The notes: generated by a model from the letters alone, not told the origin. Counted from the stretch's first letter, positions 45,785 through 55,574 are shown. The stretch: 64,000 nt of DNA from Breoghania sp037026715 (GCF_037026715.1 NZ_JBANCG010000011.1:1-64000), one strand, 5' to 3'. Made by a program: numbers and translations.

Positions 45785-46659
45785 CCGACGTGCTCGATAC
45801 CGAGGCAAGCGACCTTCTGCCCGCACGCTCCGGCAACCGCGCCTGGAAAAAGCTGAAGCACAACCGCAGCGCCCTTCTGGGCCTGATCCTGGTCAGCTTC
45901 TTCGTCATCGTCGCGCTCGCAGCCCCGATCCTGCCGATCGCGGACCCTGCGGCGACGAGCTGGAGCGCCATCCGCAAGGCGCCGTCCGCCGCCCATTGGC
46001 TCGGCACCGACGAGATCGGTCGCGACATCCTCTCGCGCATGATCTGGGGCGCGCGGGCATCGCTCATGGCCGGCGTCGTCTCCGTCATCGTCGCGACGAT
46101 CATCGGCGTGCCGCTGGGCCTCATGTCGGGCTATTTCGGCGGCTGGATCGACCAGGTGATCTCGCGCATCACCGATGCGCTGCTGGCCACCCCCTTCCTC
46201 ATCCTCGCTATCGCGCTTGCCGCGTTCCTCGGACCCAACCTCACCAACGCGATGATCGCGATCGGCCTGTCGGCCATGCCGAAGTTCGTGCGCCTGACCC
46301 GTGGGCAGGTGCTGAGCGTCAAGACCGAGGATTACGTGGAGGGCGCGCGCGCCGTGGGCCTCGCCGACTTCTCGATCATCTCCCGCTACATCCTGCCCAA
46401 CGTCTTCGCGCCCGTGCTGGTTCAGGCGACGCTGACCGTCGCCACGGCCATCATAGCGGAAGCGAGCCTCTCGTTCCTCGGCCTCGGCCAGCAGCCGCCA
46501 GAACCCAGTTGGGGGTCGATGCTGAACGTCGCCAAGAACTTCCTGACCCAGGCCCCGTGGATGGCCTGGTGGCCGGGAGCCGCGATCTTTCTCGTCGTGC
46601 TCGGGTTCAACCTTCTCGGCGACGGTCTGCGCGACGCGCTCGACCCGCGCGAAGGCTGA
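45781..46659 (+). CDS. Peptide ABC transporter permease (DppC type)
   Basis: A 292-residue permease with start GTG at 45781 inside the end of the preceding gene. It has a cytoplasmic N-terminus (RAWKKLKHNRSALLGLILV), the periplasmic HWLGTDEIGRDILSRMIWGARASL motif typical of DppC/OppC, and the EAA loop GARAVGLADFSIISRYILPNV. The set of genes now completes a full importer: two ATPases, a binding protein and two permeases. Confidence 0.94.
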   Translation: MTDVLDTEASDLLPARSGNRAWKKLKHNRSALLGLILVSFFVIVALAAPILPIADPAATSWSAIRKAPSAAHWLGTDEIGRDILSRMIWGARASLMAGVVSVIVATIIGVPLGLMSGYFGGWIDQVISRITDALLATPFLILAIALAAFLGPNLTNAMIAIGLSAMPKFVRLTRGQVLSVKTEDYVEGARAVGLADFSIISRYILPNVFAPVLVQATLTVATAIIAEASLSFLGLGQQPPEPSWGSMLNVAKNFLTQAPWMAWWPGAAIFLVVLGFNLLGDGLRDALDPREG

Positions 46660-46695
46660 TCTTTCCGATACCCGCATTCCATTCAGAGGGAATAC

Positions 46696-48483
46696 ATGTC
46701 CAGTTTCACCACCCGGCCCGAAATAAGGGGCACCTTCGGCGTCGTCGCCTCGACGCACTGGATCGCATCGGCCGTCGGCATGAGCATCCTGGAAAAGGGC
46801 GGAAATGCCTTTGACGCCGCGGTCGCGACCGGCCTGGTGCTCAATGTCGTCGAGCCGCATCTGAACGGTCCGGGCGGCGATCTCCCCGTCGTCTTCTACA
46901 GCGCGCGTACGGACAAGGTGGAGGTGCTGTGCGCGCAAGGCCCCGCGCCTGCGGGTGCAACGATCGAGCATTATCGTAGCGAGGGACTGGACGTCATTCC
47001 CGGCGACGGGCTGCTCGCCACGGTCATCCCCGGCGCGTTCGACGGCTGGATGCTGATGGCCCGCGACCACGGCTCGCTGCCGCTGCGCGACCTCTTGGAA
47101 CCGGCGATCTACTATGCCGAACAAGGCCATCCGACGCTCGCCCGCGTCAGTGCCACGATCAAGGGGCTGGACGACTTCTTCCGCACCGAATGGCCGACCT
47201 CGCACGCGACCTGGCTGCCGGGCGGCTCCGCGCCCGAGCCCGACGAGCTTTTCCGCAATCCCGTGCTCGCGCAGACCTGGACCCGTCTCCTCGACGAAGC
47301 GGAGACCAGAACCGGACGCGAGGCGCAGATCGAGGCCGCCCGGGACATCTTCTACCGCGGTTTCGTCGCCGAGGAGATCGACACCTTTGTGCGCGAAACG
47401 GAAGTCATGGACGGCAGCGGCAGCCGCCACAAGGGCGTCCTGACCGCCGACGACATGGCCAACTGGCAAGCGAGCTACGAGGCGCCGCTTACCTACGACT
47501 ATCACGGCTGGAGCGTCGCCAAGACCGGCCCGTGGGGACAGGGCCCGGTGCTCTTGCAGTCGCTGGCGCTCCTCAAGGGGTTCGATCTCGCGAGTCTCGA
47601 TCCCGCCGGCGCCGAGTTCGTCCACCTCGTGACCGAAGCCATGAAGCTCGCCTATGCCGACCGCGAGGTCTATTACGGCGATCCGGCCTTCACCGAGGTC
47701 CCGATGGATCAGCTTCTGTCAGATGCCTACAACGACGAGCGCCGCAGGCTGATCACCGAAAAGGCGTCGTTCGATCTCAGGCCGGGAATCCTGCCGGGCT
47801 ACGAGGCGCAGGCCAGGACGACCATGGCGGTCATCGACAGCGCCGGCATCTCCACGACCGGCATCTACGAGCCGACCATGGCGCACCTGTCGGAAAAGCG
47901 CGGCGATACCGTGCATATCGACATCATCGACCGTTGGGGCAACATGGTTTCCGCGACGCCGTCGGGCGGCTGGCTGCAATCTTCGCCGACGATCCCGAGC
48001 CTCGGCTTCTGCCTGAACTCGCGCGCCCAGATGTTCTGGCTGACGCCCGGCCTGCCGACGTCGCTTGCGCCCGGCAAGCGGCCGCGCACGACGCTCACTC
48101 CCAGCATCGCGTCTTTCGAAGGCAGGCCGACGCTCGCCTTCGGCACCCCCGGCGGCGACCAGCAGGACCAGTGGCAGCTCTCGCTCTTCCTGCGTCTCGT
48201 CAATCACGGGCTGAACCTTCAGCAGTCGATCGACATGCCGCTCTTCCACACGACCCACTTTCCGGGATCCTTCCATCCGCGCCAGCGCCAGCCAGGCCAT
48301 ATCATGGTCGAAAACAACTTCGGTGACGACGTCATCGCCGCCCTGCGTGCAAAGGGACATTCGGTGGAAGAGGCCGGCACCTGGACAATCGGCCGCCTGA
48401 CCGCCGCCAAACGCGAGCCCAACGGCCTTCTCAAGGCCGGAGCGACCCCGCGCCTGATGCAGGCCTACGCGATAGGCCGCTGA
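46696..48483 (+). CDS. Gamma-glutamyltransferase-family protein
   Basis: The 595-residue product belongs to the Ntn-hydrolase gamma-glutamyltranspeptidase family: VVASTHWIASAVGMSILEKGGNAFDAAVA at the start, LNGPGGD, and the self-cleavage region KRGDTVHIDIIDRWGNMVSATPSGG with the presumed nucleophilic Thr. Unlike periplasmic GGTs it has no signal peptide. It probably hydrolyses imported gamma-glutamyl compounds, such as glutathione, in the cytoplasm. It lies 36 bases after the permease gene and ends the operon. Whether it matures by autocleavage here is not certain. Confidence 0.88.
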   Translation: MSSFTTRPEIRGTFGVVASTHWIASAVGMSILEKGGNAFDAAVATGLVLNVVEPHLNGPGGDLPVVFYSARTDKVEVLCAQGPAPAGATIEHYRSEGLDVIPGDGLLATVIPGAFDGWMLMARDHGSLPLRDLLEPAIYYAEQGHPTLARVSATIKGLDDFFRTEWPTSHATWLPGGSAPEPDELFRNPVLAQTWTRLLDEAETRTGREAQIEAARDIFYRGFVAEEIDTFVRETEVMDGSGSRHKGVLTADDMANWQASYEAPLTYDYHGWSVAKTGPWGQGPVLLQSLALLKGFDLASLDPAGAEFVHLVTEAMKLAYADREVYYGDPAFTEVPMDQLLSDAYNDERRRLITEKASFDLRPGILPGYEAQARTTMAVIDSAGISTTGIYEPTMAHLSEKRGDTVHIDIIDRWGNMVSATPSGGWLQSSPTIPSLGFCLNSRAQMFWLTPGLPTSLAPGKRPRTTLTPSIASFEGRPTLAFGTPGGDQQDQWQLSLFLRLVNHGLNLQQSIDMPLFHTTHFPGSFHPRQRQPGHIMVENNFGDDVIAALRAKGHSVEEAGTWTIGRLTAAKREPNGLLKAGATPRLMQAYAIGR

Positions 48484-48550
48484 AGGTTCGCTGGAAAAAT
48501 CGCCCAAAAATGGCCGTTCATTCTACGCCCGAATTCTACACGCCTTAATA

Positions 48551-48659
48551 CCTCTCCACCGTCATCACCCGGCGAAGTCCGGGTGATCCAGCACGTACCC
48601 CAGCTTCCGCGGCTGCCGGTGGATTGCCCGGACTTCGCCGGGCAATGACGGCGGAGGGG
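48551..48659. repeat. Long palindromic intergenic repeat
   Basis: Two arms of about 40 bases (48551-48590 and 48620-48659) are inverted copies with only a few mismatches, around a 29-base loop. The core CCCGGCGAAGTCCGGG is itself a 16-base near-palindrome occurring in each arm. This is the layout of palindromic intergenic repeats common in alphaproteobacteria. It lies between the end of the ggt-type gene and the convergent LacI gene and can also terminate transcription. The remaining 48484-48784 shows no gene. Confidence 0.8.
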
Positions 48660-48784
48660 TATGAGGGGGAATGGCCGAAAGCGCATAGCCCGATACCATT
48701 ATCGAGCCAGACACTGAGGCGGCCCGAAAAGGCCATCTCGAAGGATGAGCGCCGAGGTCGCCGTCTCGCCGAGAGTTGCGCCGC

Positions 48785-49855
48785 TCAGGCGGAGGCGCGC
48801 AGGATCAGGTCGCCGCGCAGGAGCGTGCGCTGCGGCGTCTCTGGGGTGGTGTCGTCCAGAAGCGCGATGAGCTTCTGCATGGCGATGCGCGCGATCCCCT
48901 CATAGTTCTGCGCCACGGTGGTCAGCGGCGGACAGGTGTAGCGCGCAAGCGGATGATCGTCGTGACCGGCGATGCGGATGTCCGCGGCGCCCGTATGCCC
49001 GACGCGCAAGCCCGCCTCCCACGCCGCCAGCAACGCCCCGAACGCCAGTCGGTCATTGGCGCAAAGGACGGTGCCGGGGACCTTGCCAGACGCGAGTGTT
49101 TTCGCCATCACCGTATGTCCGAAGCGCTCGAAGTCCCATGTCTTTTCGTCCGGCACATCGAGAAAGACCGGCTCGCCCCCTACCTTCTGCATGCCCGCCG
49201 CATAGGCGCGGCGGCGCGCGGCGGCGTTGCGGTTGATTTCCGGCATGCCGAGAAACGCCGGCGGCGCGCCGGACCGGCTCAGGTACTCGACGATCAGATT
49301 GAAGCTCTGGGAATTGTCGGTCCCGACAAAGGGCGCCTCGTGATCGGGGCGGCTGTCCACGTAAACGAGCGGAATGCGCGCTTCGAGCCGCGTCAGTTCG
49401 GCGTTCGTCTCGTCCGCGCCAAGCGGGACGACGATGGCCCCGGCGACGTTCAGCGATTGCAGGCGGCCGATCGCCTCGGTCTCGATTTCCCGCTCGCCGT
49501 TGGAAGACAGTACGAAGGCAAAATACCCCGCATGCGCCGCGATGCTCTCGATGCAGCGCGTCAGCTCCATGTAGAACGGATCGGTCGTGTTGGGGATGAT
49601 GACGCCCAGAACGCGCGTCCGGCTGCGCTTGAGGTTGGAGGCGAGCAGGTTCGGACGAAAGCCCGACTGCTCGACCGCCGCCTCGATCCGTGCGCGCGTC
49701 TTGGCGCGCACGGAAACGGGATCGTTGAAGAATTTCGAGACGGTGGGACGGGACAGACCGACGAAGGCGGCAAAGTCCTCCATCGTGCGGATTTCGGCAG
49801 GCTTTTCCTCGCGATCGTCAATCGCGTCGTCGCTGTCCAATCGTCCCAAGATCAA
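48785..49855 (-). CDS. LacI-family transcription regulator
   Basis: A 356-residue regulator with a LacI helix-turn-helix (MEDFAAFVGLSRPTVSKFFNDP, about 25-46, with the hinge NLLASNLKRSRTRVLGVI) and a periplasmic-binding-like sensor domain. The start is not ATG: a TTG at 49855 has AGGGA 5 bases upstream and adjoins the stop of the upstream GatZ-type gene; the first ATG is at 49783. It is the last gene of the operon and probably represses it when sugar is absent, through the operator at 55660-55677. Confidence 0.85.
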   Translation of the reverse strand: MILGRLDSDDAIDDREEKPAEIRTMEDFAAFVGLSRPTVSKFFNDPVSVRAKTRARIEAAVEQSGFRPNLLASNLKRSRTRVLGVIIPNTTDPFYMELTRCIESIAAHAGYFAFVLSSNGEREIETEAIGRLQSLNVAGAIVVPLGADETNAELTRLEARIPLVYVDSRPDHEAPFVGTDNSQSFNLIVEYLSRSGAPPAFLGMPEINRNAAARRRAYAAGMQKVGGEPVFLDVPDEKTWDFERFGHTVMAKTLASGKVPGTVLCANDRLAFGALLAAWEAGLRVGHTGAADIRIAGHDDHPLARYTCPPLTTVAQNYEGIARIAMQKLIALLDDTTPETPQRTLLRGDLILRASA

Positions 49856-51136
49856 TCAATCCCTGCTGGCAAAAATATAATCCTGCATCAGATTCTCGAC
49901 CGCAGCCAGCGCGAGGTCCTCCGCCTTGGGCGCCAGTCGTCCTGCGCGCACATCCTCATAGCGCGCGCCGAGATAGGCGCCGATAAGCGGCTCCGGAATT
50001 TCGACGCCGGCGAGAAGGTCGAAAAGCGCCTTCTCCCCCGCCCGCGCCTCGGCGACCGGCCAGTAATAGCGGATGCGGTCGGAATAGGAGAAATGCCGCA
50101 TCATGGCGCGCTCCGCATCGTCGCCCTCATAGTAGCGATCCCAGTTCGCGGGGGCGGCAAGCATCACCTCTTCCATGGTCTGGCGCAGGGTCTTGTCGCG
50201 TCTGCCGGGAAAGAGCTCCTCGGCGATAAGATCGAGGCCATAGAGGGCCTCGCGCCAGCGGAAGGTCAGCCCCGGACCGACCTTCAGGATCGCGAATCCG
50301 TCGCGCACCAGCGCGCGCAGGTTGTCGCGGGTCTGGTAGTCGGTGGAATGAGCTTCGAAGACCATGCCCGGCATGTCGGAAAGCGCCGCGCTCAAGGACT
50401 GGGCCTTGGCACTCACGTAGTCGACCACATTGTGGTTGCCGTATTCGACGCCCGGCTGCACCACCAGCCCGACCACACGGGAAAAGGCATCGCCGAGCCC
50501 GCGATCAAGGAATGCGGCCTTCGTGACCGCATGGGTCGTCTTGGCCGCTTCCGGTGTGGTGAGTTCCAGTTCGCCGATCTCCTCCATCGCACCGCCGGGG
50601 ATCGGAACCTCCGTGCCGATGATGTAGACCGGTGCGGGAAAGTCACCGCCCGGGAGATTGGCTTCCGCAACTTCCGCCAGGCGCGCGGCGCGTGCCGCCG
50701 TCTCCTCGTCGGCGAGCGCCACCGGCTCGCCCTTGCAGCCCATGGAGCAGTCGAGGTGCAGCTTGGTGAAACCGGCGGCCGCAAACGCCGCAATCATTAC
50801 CTCGGCCTTGGCCATGGCCTCTTGCGCCGGCAGAGCTTTCCATGGGTTCGGGCCCAGATGGTCACCCCCGAGGATCAGGCGTTCGCGGGGAAACCCCTCC
50901 TTGTCTGCGAGCGCGAAGGCGAAATCGCGGTAGTCGGCCGGCGTCATGCCGGTGTAGCCGCCATCCTGGTTGACCTGGTTGCAGGTCGCCTCGATCAGCA
51001 AAGGCAGACCGGTCGGCGCGGTCGCGCGCATGGCGGCAACCAGCACCTGCGGATGCGCGGTACAGATCGAGGGGATGCCCGACGCGCCGGCACGTCCGCG
51101 CCAGTCGGAAATGTCGTGGAGAATGTTCGTCGGCAT
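49856..51136 (-). CDS. GatZ/KbaZ-family protein, probable tagatose-6-phosphate epimerase
   Basis: The 426-residue protein belongs to the GatZ/KbaZ family: GIPSICTAHPQVLVAAM, LIEATCNQVNQDGGYTGMTPADY, LILGGDHLGPNPWK. In E. coli such proteins are non-catalytic subunits of tagatose-bisphosphate aldolase, but in Agrobacterium a homologue next to tagatose kinase is a D-tagatose-6-phosphate 4-epimerase. Since a kinase precedes it and no GatY/KbaY is in the window, the epimerase role is preferred. It lies 3 bases from the kinase gene. Confidence 0.75.
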   Translation of the reverse strand: MPTNILHDISDWRGRAGASGIPSICTAHPQVLVAAMRATAPTGLPLLIEATCNQVNQDGGYTGMTPADYRDFAFALADKEGFPRERLILGGDHLGPNPWKALPAQEAMAKAEVMIAAFAAAGFTKLHLDCSMGCKGEPVALADEETAARAARLAEVAEANLPGGDFPAPVYIIGTEVPIPGGAMEEIGELELTTPEAAKTTHAVTKAAFLDRGLGDAFSRVVGLVVQPGVEYGNHNVVDYVSAKAQSLSAALSDMPGMVFEAHSTDYQTRDNLRALVRDGFAILKVGPGLTFRWREALYGLDLIAEELFPGRRDKTLRQTMEEVMLAAPANWDRYYEGDDAERAMMRHFSYSDRIRYYWPVAEARAGEKALFDLLAGVEIPEPLIGAYLGARYEDVRAGRLAPKAEDLALAAVENLMQDYIFASRD

Positions 51137-51139
51137 CGT

Positions 51140-52090
51140 CTACCTCGTACGGTCTTTCATGAATTGATCGAGTTCGGCGCGGGTCGCGGCTCCCTCCATC
51201 GGCCCGACCTTCGTCACCGCGTGCGCGCCTGCGGCATTGGCGTAGGCGAGTGCCTCCTCCACCGGCCGGCCCATGAGCCACATCCCGACAAAGGCACCAC
51301 CAAAGCAGTCGCCGGCGCCTGTCGGGTCGATTTCCTCAACGGCAAGCGGTGCAACATCGGTCCGTCCGGCGGCACAGAAGTGAGAAGCCCCCTTTGCCCC
51401 GCGCTTCAGGACGATTTCGGGAATGCCCCGCGCCAGCAGGTCCTCCACCGCGCCGGCCTCATCGCGGGCTTCGGTGAAGAGGAAGATCTCGTCGCCGGAG
51501 GGCAGGAACACGTCCGTCTGCGCCAGGATCTCGCCGAGAGCGGTGCGCAGGCCCGGCGTGTTCAGGATCTCCGGCCGCAGGTTCGGGTCGAAGGAAAGCG
51601 TTCCCCCTTGCGCCTTGATCCGCGCGATCGCCGTTCTCAGCAGTTTCGAAAGTCCCGGGGAGCTGAGCGCCGTACCCATCACGTGAATATGCGACGAGGC
51701 GTCGATGACCGCCTCGGCCTCTGCCGTCAGCTCCAGCTGGCCGCAGGCTGAATGCGCGATATTGAACACGAAAGCGCGCGAGCCATCCTCGCGGTAGCGC
51801 ACGAAGGCGGAGCCCGTCGGCGCGCCGTCCTCGGCGATGGCGATGCCGGAGATGTTCACCCCGTCGGCCGCGAGCCGATCTAGGTTGACGCGACCGAAAT
51901 CGTCGGCGCCGACACGCGAAATGATCGCCGCCCCCGCCCCGATGCGCGCCGCCTGATCGACGAAGATCGCAGGCGCGCCGGAGGGAAACGGCCCGATCAG
52001 CGGTTGAGCGGAGCGAAACCCGTCGCCCTTCGTCGTCGCGACGATCTCGACGAGAACCTCGCCGACGGTCAGAAGCTGCTTGTCAACCAT
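51140..52090 (-). CDS. PfkB-family sugar kinase, probable tagatose kinase
   Basis: The 316-residue product has the ribokinase/PfkB signatures: N-terminal TVGEVLVEIVATTKGDGF, DPNLRPEIL, and EEIDPTGAGDCFGGAF with the catalytic Asp. It phosphorylates a sugar in the cytoplasm. The neighbouring GatZ-type gene points to tagatose or a related ketose; KDG and fructose are alternatives. It lies 3 bases after the permease gene in the leftward operon. Confidence 0.85.
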   Translation of the reverse strand: MVDKQLLTVGEVLVEIVATTKGDGFRSAQPLIGPFPSGAPAIFVDQAARIGAGAAIISRVGADDFGRVNLDRLAADGVNISGIAIAEDGAPTGSAFVRYREDGSRAFVFNIAHSACGQLELTAEAEAVIDASSHIHVMGTALSSPGLSKLLRTAIARIKAQGGTLSFDPNLRPEILNTPGLRTALGEILAQTDVFLPSGDEIFLFTEARDEAGAVEDLLARGIPEIVLKRGAKGASHFCAAGRTDVAPLAVEEIDPTGAGDCFGGAFVGMWLMGRPVEEALAYANAAGAHAVTKVGPMEGAATRAELDQFMKDRTR

Positions 52091-52093
52091 TGC

Positions 52094-53068
52094 TCAGACT
52101 TTCCGCCGCTTGGAGCGCACGTCGAGCCAGACGGCGAGAACAATGACGAGCCCCTTGACGATCAACTGGTAGAAATAGGGAACGGACAGCATGTTCATAC
52201 CGTTGTTGAGCGCGCCGATGATCAGCGCGCCGATCAGCGTTCCGATCATCGAGCCGGTGCCGCCGGAAAGCGACGTGCCGCCCAGAACGGCTGCGGCGAT
52301 GGCGTCGAGCTCGTAGCTCATGCCGGCGTTGGTCTGGGCCGAATAGAGGCGCGAGGACAGCAGGATGCCTGAGATCGAGGCCATCAGACCGGAGATCATG
52401 AAGATCAGGATCTTCATCCGGTCGACCTTGATGCCGGAATAGAGCGCCGCTTCGCGGTTGCCGCCGGTCAGATAGGTCTTGCGGCCGAACGTGGTCTTGG
52501 ACAGCAGAATGTGGTTGGCGATGAAGAGCCCCACCACGATCCAGATGATGATCGGCACGCCGAGGAAGCTGTTGGCTCCGATGGCGGTCCACGTCGGGTC
52601 CATGATCATCGCCGGAGCGCCGTTGGTCGGCAGGCTTACCATCCCGCGATAGATGCTCATGGTGGCGACGGTCACGATGAAGGAGGGCAGCAGCAGCTTG
52701 GCCGTCAAGAGCCCGTTCACGCCGCCCATCAGGATGCCGGACACCAGCGTCAGCATCAGCGCCGGCACGAAGCCCCAGCCGAGCCCGATCACCTGCGCCC
52801 CCACCATGCCGGCGACCGCAATGATGGAGCCGACGGAGAGGTCGATTTCGCCCAGCAGGATCACCCATGTCATGCCGAAGGCGGCAATCGCGATCACCGC
52901 CACCTGCTGGAGGATGTTCATCAGGTTCGCCACCGACATGAAGCGCGGATTGGCGATGGAGAAGATCACGCACAGCACGACGAGCGCGAGGAAGATGCCG
53001 CCATACTGGCGCATCATGGTCTTGAGAGTGGCCATGGGATCGGCCTTGTAGACGGATGTCTCGGTCAT
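52094..53068 (-). CDS. Sugar ABC transporter permease (RbsC type)
   Basis: A 324-residue membrane protein with about eight to ten helices and the RbsC-type motifs ANLMNILQQVAVIAIAAFGMT, LGEIDLSVGSI, and GIKVDRMKILIFMISG with the late AAAVLGGTSLSGGTGS. It forms the channel of a ribose-type importer (CUT2 family). The start overlaps the ATPase stop by 4 bases. Confidence 0.95.
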   Translation of the reverse strand: MTETSVYKADPMATLKTMMRQYGGIFLALVVLCVIFSIANPRFMSVANLMNILQQVAVIAIAAFGMTWVILLGEIDLSVGSIIAVAGMVGAQVIGLGWGFVPALMLTLVSGILMGGVNGLLTAKLLLPSFIVTVATMSIYRGMVSLPTNGAPAMIMDPTWTAIGANSFLGVPIIIWIVVGLFIANHILLSKTTFGRKTYLTGGNREAALYSGIKVDRMKILIFMISGLMASISGILLSSRLYSAQTNAGMSYELDAIAAAVLGGTSLSGGTGSMIGTLIGALIIGALNNGMNMLSVPYFYQLIVKGLVIVLAVWLDVRSKRRKV

Positions 53069-54576
53069 TTTTTCTGTCCCGTAGCAAAGCTCATGACGCT
53101 TTCCGGTGTCAGTTCCGCGCGCGGCACGATCGCCTGCACCCGCTTTCTCGACATGATCACCACACGGTCCGACATGCCCAGCACCTCGGGCAGCTCGGAA
53201 GAGACCATGATGATCGCTGTGCCGTCTGCGGCCAGTTGCCGGATGATGCGGTAGATCTCGAACTTGGCGCCGACGTCGACGCCGCGGGTCGGCTCATCGA
53301 GGATCAGCACCCGCGGCCGGGTCGTCAGCCACTTGGCGAGCACGACCTTCTGCTGGTTGCCGCCCGAAAGGGTGCCGGCGGTGGCCTCGATGGAGGCGGC
53401 GCGCACGCCCAGCCGCGCGCTTTCCTCCTCCGCAAGCTGGCGCTCGCGATGCCGGTTCAGGAACCCGCCGGACGAAACGCGACCGAGTGCGGCCATGGTG
53501 ATGTTGGCGCGCAGCGCGTGGGCCAGCACCAGCCCCTCCTCCTTGCGGTTCTCGGTCACGAAACCGATGCCCAGGCGGATGGCGTCCGTCGGATCCTTCA
53601 GCACCACGTCCTTGCCGTCGAGACGGATGGTACCTTCGTACCAGTGCATGCCGAACAGCGCCTTCATGACATCGGAGCGACCCGAGCCAACAAGGCCAAA
53701 AAATCCAAGAATTTCACCAGGCTTGACCGAGAAGCTCACAGCCTGGAAGACGCGCCCGCCTGACAGGTGCTCCACTTCCAGAACGGGCGCCACGTCCTCG
53801 CCCGGCTCGTCGCCGACGCGCGGCGGATAGATCTCGTTCATCTGCCGGCCGACCATCAGCGCGATCAGCTCGTCGATGGAGGTCCTGTCCTTTTGCAGCG
53901 TCGCCACGTACTCGCCGTCGCGCATCACAGTGATGTCGTCGGAGAGCCGCATGATCTCTTCCATGCGGTGCGAGATGTAGATCACCGCCTTGCCCGCCTC
54001 CGTCAGCCGGCCGACGATCCGAAAAAGGATTTCCGCCTCCGCGTCCGACAGCGACGAAGTCGGCTCGTCGAGGATCACGATCTTGGCGTCGTGGCTGAGG
54101 CCCTTGGCGATTTCGACGAGCTGGCGCTGGGCGATGGAGAGATCGCCGACACGGGCGCGCACATCGATGGGCAGGCCGAGTTCACGCACCAGCGTTTCGG
54201 CACGCTCCACCAGCTTGCGGTCGGAGATGAAGCCGAAGCGGCTCGGCTCGCGGGTGGCGAGAATATTCTCCGCCACCGTCAGCGTGTTCACGAGGCTGAG
54301 TTCCTGGAACACGATAGCCAGCCCGCGGGCGGCCGCCTCCTGCGGTGAGCGCGGCGCAAACGGCACGCCATCCAGCAGGATGGTTCCCTCGGTGGCCGGC
54401 TGGACCCCGGCCAGGATCTTCATCAGCGTGGACTTGCCCGCGCCGTTTTCGCCGAGAAGCGTGTGAACCCGCCCCCGTCGCACGTCGAGCTCCATCCGCT
54501 GGATCGCGGTGATCGGCCCGAAGGTCTTCTTCACATCGCGCATCGACAGCACGACATCAGTCGGGGTCTCGGTCAC
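53065..54576 (-). CDS. Sugar ABC transporter ATPase (RbsA type)
   Basis: The 503-residue protein has two ABC domains: the first with GENGAGKST and a normal Walker B (ILDEPTSSL), the second with a weaker Walker A (LVGSGRSDVMK) and LSGGNQQKVVLAKWL, LILDEPTRGVDVG. This is usual for CUT2 sugar importers. The start GTG at 54576 has GAGG at a good distance; an in-frame GTG at 54591 is possible. No ATG is available nearby, which supports a non-ATG start. Confidence 0.93.
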   Translation of the reverse strand: MTETPTDVVLSMRDVKKTFGPITAIQRMELDVRRGRVHTLLGENGAGKSTLMKILAGVQPATEGTILLDGVPFAPRSPQEAAARGLAIVFQELSLVNTLTVAENILATREPSRFGFISDRKLVERAETLVRELGLPIDVRARVGDLSIAQRQLVEIAKGLSHDAKIVILDEPTSSLSDAEAEILFRIVGRLTEAGKAVIYISHRMEEIMRLSDDITVMRDGEYVATLQKDRTSIDELIALMVGRQMNEIYPPRVGDEPGEDVAPVLEVEHLSGGRVFQAVSFSVKPGEILGFFGLVGSGRSDVMKALFGMHWYEGTIRLDGKDVVLKDPTDAIRLGIGFVTENRKEEGLVLAHALRANITMAALGRVSSGGFLNRHRERQLAEEESARLGVRAASIEATAGTLSGGNQQKVVLAKWLTTRPRVLILDEPTRGVDVGAKFEIYRIIRQLAADGTAIIMVSSELPEVLGMSDRVVIMSRKRVQAIVPRAELTPESVMSFATGQKK

Positions 54577-54609
54577 TCCGGGCACCCTCACATTGGTCTG
54601 ATAACAAAA

Positions 54610-54648
54610 GCCCTCCGCAACCAGATACGCATATCCGGTGCGGAGGGC
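54610..54648 (-). terminator. Attenuating terminator after binding-protein gene
   Basis: GCCCTCCGCA (54610-54619) and TGCGGAGGGC (54639-54648) form a perfect 10-bp stem. On the minus strand it is followed by TTTTGTTA. It stands between the binding-protein gene and the ATPase gene, so partial termination would give more binding protein than transporter, a common arrangement. Confidence 0.8.
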
Positions 54649-54668
54649 AAAAGGCTCCGGCGGTGTCG

Positions 54669-55574
54669 TTACTTGCCGGTGTAGACGCCCGGTTCGATCG
54701 GCTGCTCGGCCGGCACGTCTTCGCCGTTCATCACCTTGATGGCGGTGTCGACGGCCTGCTTGCCCATCTCGCCCGGGAACTGCTGGATGACGCCAACCAT
54801 GACGGGATCGTTGTCCACGGCGTTGCGCGCCTCTTCCATGCCGTCGAAGCCGATGACCTTCACCTTGTCCTGAAGACCCTGCGACTTGACGGCAACGGCG
54901 GCGGCCAGCGCAGCGTCGTCACCGAAACCGAAGATGCCGGTGATGTCGGGGTGTGCCTGAAGCATGTTCTGGGCAACCGCCAGAGCCTCGGCACGCGTGA
55001 TGCCGGTCTGCTGGGCGACGATCTCGATCTTCGGGAACTTCTCGAGCGCCTTCTTGAAGCCCTCGACGCGGGCGACCACGGACTGCACGGTCGGGTAGTC
55101 GATGATCGCGACCTTGCCCTCGCCATTAAGCACCTTGCCCATCAGCTCGCCGGCCTTCACGCCGCCGGCGTAGTTGTCGGTGCCGATGTAGGAGGTGACG
55201 TCGATGCCCTTGGCCGGCACGTCGACGGTCAGCACCTTGATGCCGGCCTTCTGCGCCTTCATGATCGCCGGCAGCACGCCCTGGCTGTCGACCGGCGAGA
55301 TCACGATCACATCCACGCCCTTGACGATGAAGTCCTCGACATCGGCGAGCTGCTTGCTCAGATCCTGGTTGGCGATGGAGACCTCCAGCGGCACCTTCTT
55401 CTCCGCCGCTTCCGCCTTCATGGCGTCGGCAAGCTCGATGTAGAACGGATGCTGCTGGGTGAGAAGCGAAGCGCCGATGCCATCGGCCCAGGCGCCGCCG
55501 ACGGAAGCCGTACCGAGGGCGAGAAGCGCAGCACCTGAAACCAGAACGGATTTGAGAACTCGAGAAGCGAACAT
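54669..55574 (-). CDS. Sugar ABC transporter substrate-binding protein (RbsB type)
   Basis: A 301-residue periplasmic protein with a Sec signal peptide (residues about 1-30, cleavage after GGAWA) and a type I binding fold: TQQHPFYIELADAMK, ISPVDSQGVLPAIMKAQ, FGFGDDAALAAAVAVK. It captures a pyranose/furanose sugar or polyol for the CUT2 importer. It is the first gene of the operon; the LacI operator lies 86 bases upstream. Confidence 0.94.
   Translation of the reverse strand: MFASRVLKSVLVSGAALLALGTASVGGAWADGIGASLLTQQHPFYIELADAMKAEAAEKKVPLEVSIANQDLSKQLADVEDFIVKGVDVIVISPVDSQGVLPAIMKAQKAGIKVLTVDVPAKGIDVTSYIGTDNYAGGVKAGELMGKVLNGEGKVAIIDYPTVQSVVARVEGFKKALEKFPKIEIVAQQTGITRAEALAVAQNMLQAHPDITGIFGFGDDAALAAAVAVKSQGLQDKVKVIGFDGMEEARNAVDNDPVMVGVIQQFPGEMGKQAVDTAIKVMNGEDVPAEQPIEPGVYTGK

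Noticed and set aside
48776..51751. Very long open frame (about 990 codons) on the plus strand
   Set aside because: It is antisense to the LacI-type, GatZ-type and kinase genes, has Arg/Ala/Gly/His-rich composition typical of high-GC shadows and no domain pattern.
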